64,000 nt of DNA from Anoplopoma fimbria (lineage: Eukaryota > Chordata > Actinopteri > Perciformes > Anoplopomatidae). The stretch spans positions 26,312,323-26,376,322 of the forward strand of contig NC_072454.1 of assembly GCF_027596085.1 (NCBI RefSeq), read 5' to 3'. Shown piece by piece: positions 53,583-64,000 of this stretch. The notes under the pieces were generated by a model, which saw only the letters and a program-made list of their open reading frames with translations, made no database searches and had not been told where the DNA came from. Each line of letters opens with the position of its first letter. The first letter of the stretch is position 1. A program made the position numbers and the translations under genes.

Positions 53583-56196
53583 GAGGGAATCAGCATCTTT
53601 AAGCAATCCTAAAAATGTCTGACAGAAAGTCTAAAAATACCACAGGCAGTTTGAGGTGATGGTTTTGTAAAATCATCTCAAGTGCTTAAATCCAGGGGCC
53701 TCCCCTCATAAGATAAAGCAGCTCGCTCCCAACACGTCAAGTACGGCGGCTTGGTCAGTGGCCCTACGCGTCGCTCTATGTCGCTTTGTTTGGCCAATGG
53801 AGGGAGTGAAGGAGGAAGTCAAGTGACGCAGTATAAAGAGCAATAAAGTCCATGTAGGAAGCCAAGGTCATCAAAATATCGTGCGGCAACGGAAGTAGCG
53901 ACAGAAGCGGTCAGCCAAACAAGCAATATGAACACGTCACCTTGGACTTCAGGAAAATATAAAAGCTATTTTCACATATTATTTCATATTTTATAGATAG
54001 ATTGCTTATTTGAGAAAAATAGCTTGCACGCTATTATCAGTCGCCTGCTCCACCAGACTATTGTGAAGAAGGTAGCAGGTAGATGCAGTGATTGGGCTTT
54101 CTGTACAATAGTCCTTAGCATTCTGAACAAAGTGAGCCATCTTATTTTGTTATTCTCCGTGTTGTTCTGAAAACCCACGCCTGAAGTGAGCAGGCACTGT
54201 ATATCGATTGTGATATTCATGTTAATTAGTCATCCTCCAAGCCCAATGGATAGTGGCATGACTTTACTGGAGGGAAAGCTGAGTAAATGTATGTCAACTA
54301 AAGGTTCACTTACTAGCCTTCTCTGGAGCTTTCAGGTACTTTGCGTCATCGAACATTCACTGATGAAGACTTGGATGTGGACAACGCTAGTGAGACTTGA
54401 TGGGTTAAGATTATTTTGTCAAACTGCTGTGAACCAGAATACACTTTAATTTAAAGTTACTTTGAGTAAAGTATTTTCATCTAATAGTTTTGTTTATGTT
54501 ATTAATGGGTTGTGATGCTGTGAATGTGCGGTGCTGACGTTGATGGATGTGTGCCCTCCATGTTGGACAGTACAGCAGTTTTTCACCAGATGTTTCTGCT
54601 TCGGACACATTTCATCATCAAATGACTGAAATTAATTTTACCCCAGGCTTGAGTGTTAAATAAAGGCTGACTTTGTTTCCATGGTTTGATTTTTGGAAAT
54701 TTAGGACTGACTTCTCTCGGTTATGTGATTTCTGCTGATACTTTCTTTCTGCATTTAAAGTTGGTTGCTGGAGAACAAGTCCACATATTTAGCTTTGAAA
54801 AAGGATTGAGGAATGTGGAAAGATGAAACCTGGAATACAGGAAAAGGAGCTGTGCCAAACGGGGCTCGAATGTTCAGCTTCTAAAGAGCTGCATCCTTCT
54901 GAATGGAGCGTTAAGGTTTTTTGGTTTCCATGGACTCTCCTTGTTTCTATCTCTCTATCTCTAACACACTCTGAATGAGTTATGCAGTTCCCTTTTTTAA
55001 TATGAGGCATTTATGCATTCTGTTGTGTCCTCCAATACTTGAGTGGACTGCGCCTCACTAACCCGCCTTCACCAGGACCGACTGAAATTTACCAAACTGA
55101 ACGGTAGTCTTTAGTGAAACAGGTGAGCTCACAGAGAGACATGGAGCCTTGATCAGTCACTGTAAATACTGTTAATAAGTTCAAAACACATAAACAGTGG
55201 AATATTTGTGCAGATAAACAGCTGTCTATGCAGATTACGCTTCACTAACCGCGTGTTGAACACACTGGGGAGGGTCTCCGTCAGATGGGCGTCTCATGGA
55301 GTCATTGTGGATTGATACATTTTAAATAATGTAAGCACAGCTACACTGTTCTGGCTCTTCTAATATTGGCTTTCCATCTTAGTCATGACATGAAAAATCT
55401 CATTGTGTAAATAGCTTGTGAAAGCAGCCCTATGTGTAATTGTCCAAGGTGAACGTATTTCCTACATCGGGGATTCTTGGCTTGACATTCCAGACAGAGG
55501 TTGCGTCATGACCTGAGATGCAGTTAAAAGCTAGGAGAAAATGCTAAGAAATGGACCTTGGATTACGGTTATTTTATAATTGATCCCAATATCAAGAATA
55601 GACTTCCATGCTCACAGTGGTTCAGTAAAAAGTACCAAAGGCACAGCTTTAATGAAGAGTGCCAAGAGGTTTAGCCAGTGCTGTTTGGATATCATAGAGA
55701 AGTCCTGCTTCTAATGTTTCAAAGGCCAAATCAATGCACAGATCAGTTGATGTGAATAAAACCTCTGCTTTTATGCTGCCTTCATGCTATCAAAGACTTT
55801 TCCAGATGCTTCAGCGTGGATGGTTTACCTTTTCTGTCAGACATGCGGCTCTGGTTTGTCCGATCAGCCTTGAGGCTAAGCTTATTCCATTTCCCCTCAC
55901 GCTCAATGGACTTTTCATATGAAGCCAGAAGCCACAGGGCTTGTGGGGCCACTTTATACAGTGCTTTTGCTCTCAGAGTGAATGGCAGGCATGCCATCCG
56001 AATTGTACTTTAGGGTCTTTAAGACGCTAAAGTCAGCTCGAGATAAAAAATACTCAGACAAAGTTAAGAGAAGTTTTTCATACACAACTCCCTCAAGAAC
56101 GTAACTCAACATATTAAATTAAATAAGCAAGAAGCTTTTAGGTAGAGATACACTTTAACTTTCACCATCGGTGCTGAATTTACCATGTAAGGTAAA

Positions 56197-56450
56197 TCCA
56201 CCACGCCACGAGAGCGGGTCGCCCCACAAGAGAATCGACAGTTCTATCCCCGGCTACACTAGTCCAATTCTGATTTGTTCTTTGGCAACATACTTAACAC
56301 CAAATGGCTCCCGTAGGCTGTGACATCCATGTATGAATGGGTATGAATTGCTAGTTAGTCCTGATGGGCAGGTGGCACCTTGCATGGTAGCCCCTGAATG
56401 GGTGTGGATGGGTGAATTAATATGTAGTGTCATAGTCCATTTACCACCCT
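56197..56450 (+). mobile_element. tRNA-derived SINE, most complete copy
   Basis: A degraded tRNA-like head (CACGAGAGCGGGTCGCCCCA, B-box-like AGTTCTATCCC at 56240-56250) is followed by CTTAACACCAAATGGCTCCC, TGACATCCATGTATGAATGG, and the body GTCCTGATGGGCAGGTGGCA and GGGTGTGGATGGGTG. It shares segments with the fragments at 8945, 11903 and 37848. Confidence 0.7.
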
Positions 56451-59400
56451 CAACCCCCTAACTGCTCCCTCATTAATTGACCACCACTTTTTATTTTTTC
56501 TTGCTTGAGATATTTTTTGACACAAGCATTATAAATAAATTAAATGCAATTTCACAATTTTCCTCGTTGGAGACAACAGGACATTGCACTGTCCTATTGC
56601 ACGAGATGTCATTTTCTTGATCCGTCTTATCTCTGCTGATTGAGCTGGACAGTTTCTCCTGGACGCGACAGAGGAAGGAAAAGCATTCGGGCGCCTCGCA
56701 CATTGGGACTTTATGATGCTGTAAAAACAAACAGTGATGATTAATGGCGAGAGTGCTCTTCCTCCTGAAGGTATGGGGCCATCAGTTTCACTTCTGCTCT
56801 TAGGTCACATGGCATCATTTTCTAATGAAAAAATACGCAAACACCAAGAAAGACTCAGAGCCTCTCTCTTTGTCTACACTTCTTCCCATTCATTATTCTA
56901 TGCGATCCACTCCACATAAACCATCGACAGCTCTCCTTTCAAAAGGAATCTTTGTTGTTGTGTGAATTTGGATGTGGAACCAAAGCGCGTAAGATTCCTC
57001 TCAGCAGCCAAAGAATGTGCCGTGCTCCACGTAGCAGCTTCTTGTTGTCTTGTAAAGACGTTAGCACGTCAGGTCTCTGAGGCCAGTTGAAGAATGCAAC
57101 AGGAGCTCTATGGCTTTACCAGAGACACTCAGTCTTGCATTAGTCAGTGAGTGGCTAAAAACCCGGAGCAGTGGAACAGAGGAAGACTGGATCATTGCAT
57201 TGCAAGTGAGAAGTGAATGATATTGAAGCACTCAGGTTGCATGTGACACTCCGGCAACTGCAGAGATTTGATCCAGACGGAGAGTTCAGCTGGGCTCTTA
57301 CACAGCGAGTAATCTTATCAATCCATCACTCAAACTCCATGGAAAAGCCACCTCTGGTGTGGTCCACCACACACCTGTTCATCCATCTCACTCTCTCTCT
57401 TTTCCTGCTCTCAAACACTAAAGCAGCCCACCTGAAAAGCAAAAAAACGTTGGTGCTTCTACCTGGCAAAGTCTGGGAACACTGAGGCTGCAGTCAGGTA
57501 AAGCTTTTCTCCAGAGCTGACACTATCGTCTCCCAAACTTCAACACACACTTATCAGTCGCAGTTGCTGCAAAAGCCCCCCCATCTAAGAATAGTTCAGC
57601 ATTAGCTGGGCAGCATGTCTGTCAGACTACAGGGCTGTCAACTGACTGAGGCCTTTCCAGAGTCTCTCCATCAAACCCACTTCAAAAGAAGGACAAAACG
57701 CCTGTCAGACTGGGGTCAGCTTTTAAGAGGGCCGCAGAGGGGAAGCCATGTAAAACTATCTGTGACATGCTGATGTTAATAATAACCGAGCACTTTCATA
57801 AAAATATCTTGCACCCAGGCCTAGCCTGCTAAAGCATGTGTCCGTCAGACTCTGAGAATCCCTGAGCTTTTCACAAGGAAACAAAAACAGTCAGTGAGTT
57901 CTAATGCATTACAAACAGTTAAGAAACCTATGGGGAAAAAGTATCAGTCAAATATGTGTAGTCTTTTAAAGTACCATCTCAAGAATTGCCACAGAAGATT
58001 AACACTAGCATTCAACAACATTCTTGAACAAATTGAAAAATGAATAAATTAAAATAGAAAATAATATTTTCCCTCATCTCAAAAACTAGCAGACAGTATA
58101 CCCACTATGACATGAAATCACCATGATTTCTCATTAAAGACCACTTAAATCAGATTGGATTCATTCTTAATATTTCTGCTTAATTGTTTTGCTCTATTGT
58201 CTAAATGCATTTGCTGTCATGCATTTGTCATTTATGCTCTTTAAAAGTTTTTTTCTAGGTTTTGATATTGTAGTGGGTTCACATTGGAAAAGTGACAAAA
58301 TGACTTCCAATCACTAAATGATACTGTATTTAGTCCATGCTAAAGTTAATGGACACTATTCTCTGAAAATGCATTGGTTTGTGGGAAATGGAGGCAGCTT
58401 GGAATCTTAAGAAAAAACATTGTGTTGTCTTTTTGAGAAAATTATTTGGTGGAGAACAATTACTACATAATTCATTTACTGATTTACTTCCTGTTGATGA
58501 CAATGTAGTTGTCTGTGGATATGGTGACTGCGCTGGTGCTAATTGGAGGTGAAGTGATCTTATCTATGGGGTCCTGTAGTTAGCAGACCTCTCATCTACA
58601 GGTCAGAGGTCAAACCTGTTGCTGGCTCACCCCCCTGGGCTGCATGTATGTGTGTTTGTGCGTGAAGGCAGATGATGACGATACCATGCGTCTGTACGAC
58701 TTCCCCAGCTGTTAATGAGAGAGCGCTGTGTGATAGTATCGGGGGGTGGAAGAGAAGGAGTGACAAGAGGAGAGGGGGGGAGGACAGTTGGTTTACTCAT
58801 CTAGCTGTTAACCGTCCATTTGATGTTTCTAACATAAACAGGGTTATTTACGATACGGGGGGAGCTGGAGGTGACGGACCAAGTGAGTCATCTGCCAAAT
58901 GTGTGTTCTGCTTGTTTACCACGAGAAAGTTGTTTTGTAGCACTTTCACAAGGCCAGCTATCCAGTAGAACCACATCACTCCACTTTGCCTTTAGCAGCT
59001 GAGGGAGCAATGTGTCAGCCAGTATGATATGACGAGAACTCTGCCACCTCATATGGGCAGACTGTAGCTCAGCTAGGTCAACCTGTTCATTCCTAAACCA
59101 CAAGGTTGAAGGTCAAAGTATCTTTGAGTGAGACACTGAAGCCAGGTTGGTCCCTGGGCACATCAACTCTTAACTCCTGAGGACGGTTAAAGTTCAGAGT
59201 CACGTTTCACGTTTGTACATTAATGTATATGACCATTGTAATAAAGTTGAAGTTTCTTTTTTTATGTACTATAAAGGCTGTACTGTAAATAACAGATCTT
59301 AGGCCTCACATCACAGCCACCAACACCTGATGTCATTATTTCAGGAGTGTACCTCCCAGCATTGAGTATACTACAGGCTTTAAAATAGCTAGTATAAGTG

Positions 59401-59453
59401 AGGGTGGTGTTGGTGATCAGTGCTCCCTTCATAGTGCTCAAGGTTTAATCCCC

Positions 59454-59575
<122 letters not shown>

Positions 59576-59725
59576 GAAAAAAACATGGTTGGGGTGGGGG
59601 GTTCAGTGTGAGTGTTCTTCTCATTGTTTACCTTGAGTCAACATCAGCTCAGCAGGGAGGTGATGACCAATCCAGAGAGGTGGGCGCGAGAACATCACTG
59701 AAGCTCCCTCTCCCATGGTGCTCCA

Positions 59726-59830
<105 letters not shown>

Positions 59831-60775
59831 CCGACAGTGTGGTGTATTTAAAAAAAAAAATCTTTGCTCTTCACACCTTATGCCTTGCAGAGACCATGTG
59901 AATGATGTGGCCTCACACCCGTCATGTGCCTCGCACACTGATGCATTGTGACATTCTAGGGAACTATCACGGCAGGTGTCCACAGCTTCTGGGGCCTTTG
60001 TCTTTAACGGTTGCTGGGTTGCTGCCTGTGGTAAATGTTTGGCTAAGGTTCACAGAGTGTCCGTGCTGCTGGATTGACATGGACTGTGGAGACCGGAGAA
60101 ACACAACCACCTGTGTGTAGCAACAGGTTTATCACTTTGGGTATCTGTGACATTGACCTGGAGTACAAACTGCTGGACCATAACCTGAAAATGGACAAGA
60201 ATACCAGGCAAAGGATTACAAAGGTTACATTGTCCTGTCCTAGCTTAAAGCTGTTGCCCATCGGTCAAACAATTATTTTAGTGAATTAATCAGGAACAAC
60301 AAGACTCCACAAGGAGCATTTGAAACACCTGCTTGGTTTGTTGCCATTATATTGCTCATGAATTCAGACTTGGTATGATAAAGCTTCTAGGCTACAACCA
60401 ACGGTTGGGTCACTGAATGGACAGACACTTGAGAGAAAATAATGATAACAACACATACGCTTTGCTGCTATTGGATAAACAGATGGTGACAAACTTCAGT
60501 GTCCAAATCACAGATCAGGAGTTGGAGTTGGATTCATAACCAGCCCTGTACAACAGAAGGGACGCTCCACACTGAGAAACAGTTCCAAACAAACCTACAC
60601 GGATAGACACACCTTAGCAGTTAACTGGTGAGATCATAGGCATGGACTTCTATGTGTCCTCAGTTGATCGTTCACTAGGATGCTGTCTCCAAGCCTAAGC
60701 TCAGGAGGGTAGTCTATGGATGATCCTGGTTCCCAGTCCAACATGTCCTCACATCCTGAATAACACATTCCACAC

Positions 60776-60926
<151 letters not shown>

Positions 60927-61342
60927 AAGACAGGCTACTTTTTTGTTTCCCCTTGTGTTATTTGGAGGGGATCATACCTGGTCAAGAACAGGCCCATATA
61001 GACTGACTATGTCAAATTGTAAAATTGTTTTTTTTTCTGGTTTTGCATCTGTCCAGAAATAATGGTTGTCCATCCATTCAGCAAGGGCTTAGTCCACGAG
61101 TTCATGAGGCTTTAAAGCTTTGTCCCTTATGATGAACATTATATTTTAGGCTCCTTTTTTGTTTCCATTGCATCACTGGACACGCACATAGGGCCAAGGG
61201 CCTTGCTCTGGAGCACTCGAAGTTATAATATCCCATTTGGAGTTCAAATCAGTAACCCTGTGATGTGAAGAAGTACTGAGCCACACACCTTTATCCTCCG
61301 CTGCACCTTAAAGTTCTCTGAATGACAGCTTCTCATTCGCAG

Positions 61343-61621
61343 TGTCCTCGGTATTTGCCGTCACGGTTGACCCGCTCCACATCACATGTGAGGACATGGA
61401 TATCCCAGATTATGAGGCCTGTCGAAACTACAAGGGGTTCAGACAACCAATGTGTTGCGTCGGTGGCTCAGTCTCGCTCTACCGAACCAAAATGGACACC
61501 AGAGCTCCCCTGCCTGCGGTGCTGTGTCAGTGGCCTCTCAGGGCGACTAGAGGCGTGTTTGCTCAGAGGTTCTACTCTGCTGATCTGAGACAAACAGCGG
61601 CCTCCACTTTTTGTTCCTCAG
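61343..61621 (+). other. Candidate unrecognised exon (weak)
   Basis: An open stretch of 279 nt between a plausible acceptor (CTTCTCATTCGCAG) and donor (CTCAG|GTAACA). Both borders are phase 1, so the exon would be symmetrical (1-1), a pattern common in extracellular modules. The frame has six Cys (ITCED, EACRN, MCC, LCQ, TFC) and reads, for example, MDIPDYEACRNYKGFRQPMC. I recognise no domain. Overlapping frames are also open, and ORFs of this size occur by chance in 64 kb, so I rate it low. Confidence 0.15.
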
Positions 61622-63711
61622 GTAACAATCGAATAGCAGATGGTTGATCTGGACCAACATAATCAGCACTGAGAAGAGGCCCAGTGCTCTTGTCTCCGAG
61701 CTTCCTCTGTCAGGAAACCCCAGAGTTATTTTTTTTATCATCCCCCCAAGGAGTCAGCAGAAATTTGGGGATTGTTGAATTGGATTGAATTGGAGGTCCC
61801 TGGAGGTGCATGACAAGGGACCACCTCCAGGTCTCAATCGCTTGTTCAGATACACAGTCCTTAAATATGAGAGATTGTTCATTAGAAACATTTACATAAG
61901 TCTTGAATTCACAGAAAGTAATCTCTATTAACAGATTCTTCATTTATTACAGAATGTGTAGGCAATGGGAAAGGATTTTGGTATCAATCCGGTCATATTC
62001 GTCCTCTCTCAACTCCAACTCCAGTCTCTGATATCCGCTGGCTACAGGAGCCACAGAAACACAGCAGCCTTCCCCACAGAGGCCTCTCGTGCTCAGACTG
62101 ATGGACGGTGGTTCAGAGAGCAGTTTTAATGCTCAGGTACTAATTGGACCACTTAAAAATCTGCGTCCAAATATATAATGCAACATTTCATGGAGACCTC
62201 AAAATCTAAGCAATACCAATTATTAGCATTGTCTATCTTAGTTCAGTACTGCAATTATATAATAGTGTTTAATCAAGATATTATACATTGTAGTCATAGT
62301 TACAGTCTTTCCAGCTCATATTGAGAGAATGAGGAGTCACATACTAATAACATGATACATTTTAAAATGAACACCCTAAACTTGATTCCCATCTGCAGCT
62401 TTAACTTTGTTCTGTAGTTTAGTGTGTGAAGATGGGCAGAAGACATCTGGAAACAGAGAGCTGATGTTTATGTGTCAGAGACAGAAGGACAGACTGACGA
62501 GGGAAGGAAAACAGAATGGGGCTTTCTATACTCACATACTTCCAAGGTGAACAGAGGAAAAGAGCCAGAGATGAAAGAAGGATTGCTAGGAAAACACAAT
62601 GGAAACAAATCATTTAGAGTTAGAGAGCTTCCAGAGAGAAAATCTGGGGCTTTCTGGTAAAAAAGGAGTTTAAGATTTTTACCATGTTATTGCGACATCA
62701 CCATCATGAATCAGCTGGTGACCTCTGTGTGATCCCACCTCTCGTTTCCCTCATTTAAAGTCACATCACAGCACTGGCAAATAAGCCTTTTTAATTTTGT
62801 TGAATTTTTGTTAATTGGGGTTCAAATGATCATCAAGAAGGTTTTGACTGAAAACTACAGAATTTTAGATCATTTTGTATCATTGTTAATACTATTAATA
62901 ATGGCAGAGAGTTTAAAGACATAACTCGCTATAGTTGTTATTTTTCAAATTAATGTTAATAGTATATTTAGTTATAGACAATTATTATTTACACAGTATG
63001 AATAATAAAATATTGTTTTGTTATGGTCTTGTAGGCCCTGTAAAATCATATTATGTAAATCAAAAGAGCAGATTCATTGTTCATTTGTTCACAAATAAAT
63101 TTCCGCCCTCCACATTGGTTTTATGTTTATACGACTAATGAGGCGCAGTGCAAAAATGCTGGGGCTGTCCCGTGATGGAGTCATTAGTCATTATGAATCA
63201 TCCAGGTAACCTGATAAAGAGAGGGCAGAGAAGAGTACAGGCAGCTTGTGAGCAGTGCTGTTGAGCAAGTTAAAGAAACGATACGCCAAAGAGTATACAT
63301 ATAGATGGGCCGGTACTCGTTGTTGTCCTGTCATGTGCTCATGCCCTATCCAATTGTAATCTGAGCAATATAAATGCATTGTAACGCATGGTGTAAAGAG
63401 GATCCTTATGACTTAAGTGACTTTTCCTTAAGTGCCACAAGCAGGTTGACATTTTATGTTCTGAATGATATGCTTCAACATCTACTGGATAGATAAACAT
63501 GCAAGTTTCATTATGGTCTTTGTAAGCTTGGATGATCTGCTGACTTTTCCTCTTGCAATTTGTAAATCCAGCTTTATCTTGCTGCTGTCTTTATCCTTTA
63601 GGGGACATTTAAACTCTGGGATGTGGGCATTTTTCATTTGGTCTGTATGTTGATCGAACATTGTGTTCCAGATCAATAACAATTAACAGTTTACCATTAA
63701 ATAGCTGTGGA

Positions 63712-63950
63712 CATTCATGGTCCCCAGAGGATGGTTTCTAGTGATTTCGTCGTGGACAGTAGGTAGTCTGCCCTTGTCTTCCCCTTTTGCTATCTTCGCT
63801 ATCTATATTTCAAAGGCTTTGTCTGAGACCTGTGTGTTTCCCCTCTATACCAGAACACTGAGTGTATCCAGAGTTTTCTGTAGCGCAGTGCAGATAGGTC
63901 TGGCAAAGTGAGGCTAGTTTTTAGTTCCCCCCTATGACTTTTCCTCTAGT
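63712..63950 (+). repeat. Dispersed teleost-type repeat, possibly interrupted
   Basis: ACATTCATGGTCCCCAGAGG at the left and TATGACTTTTCCTCTAG at the right match a repeat style I recall from teleost genomes, in which these blocks lie close together; here about 200 nt separate them. The family looks like the one near 21980-22060. Confidence 0.4.
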
Positions 63951-64000
63951 AACCCTGTCTGGTCTAAATGCCCACCTGACCAACACACAAACTCCATACT

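Noticed and set aside
58838..58882. Possible collagen exon 3 with GGAGGDGP-like codons before GTGAGT
   Set aside because: In the phase required after exon 2 the reading is not Gly-X-Y; the apparent triplets are in the wrong frame and too few.

Overview
The window looks like chromosomal DNA of a ray-finned fish, probably a percomorph teleost. It is mostly non-coding, dense in long TG/CA tracts, and holds teleost-type transposon remains: a Tc1/mariner element, tRNA-derived SINE pieces, non-LTR retrotransposon 3' ends with short tandem tails, and hAT- and Harbinger-like non-autonomous elements. Codons are interrupted by consensus GT-AG introns. There are no operons or bacterial signals. The species call is inference from repeat style and one gene.

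The one host gene I can support is the 5' end of col13a1 (collagen XIII alpha-1 chain, a type II transmembrane collagen) on the + strand. Coding exon 1 (31590-31889) encodes 100 residues: cytoplasmic tail, membrane span and start of the juxtamembrane coiled coil. Exon 2 (39662-39731, only 70 nt) encodes the furin-like site, the Cys-x-Cys-Pro-Pro motif and the first base of the first collagen Gly codon. The two exons join in phase 0 and together match the N-terminal layout of vertebrate collagen XIII. No later collagen exon was seen, so intron 2 probably runs beyond the window (at least 24.3 kb). An 879-nt almost pure purine tract (30378-31256) ends about 330 bp before the start codon. A 14-codon upstream ORF ends directly against the start codon.

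Layout: 1-2.1 kb, retrotransposon remnant and unassigned DNA; 2.1-3.3 kb, hAT-like element; 3.3-12 kb, unassigned DNA with dispersed repeats; 12.3-14.9 kb, a cluster of LINE 3' ends and minisatellites, including a 1-kb CT-rich array; 18.3-20.2 kb, a decayed minus-strand LINE; 24.7 kb, a near-perfect hairpin; 26.0-28.8 kb, a Tc1 element nested in an older repeat; 30.2-31.9 kb, col13a1 5' region and exon 1; 31.9-39.7 kb, intron 1; 39.7-64 kb, intron 2 with a Harbinger-like MITE, a SANT-domain transposon fragment, SINE pieces, microsatellites and a (GATA)n array.

I found no convincing undescribed multi-gene system. The most interesting signals are the structure of the col13a1 5' end (purine tract, abutting uORF, Gly-X-Y repeats in the cytoplasmic tail), the nested Tc1 with an empty-site relative in the same window, and two hairpins.
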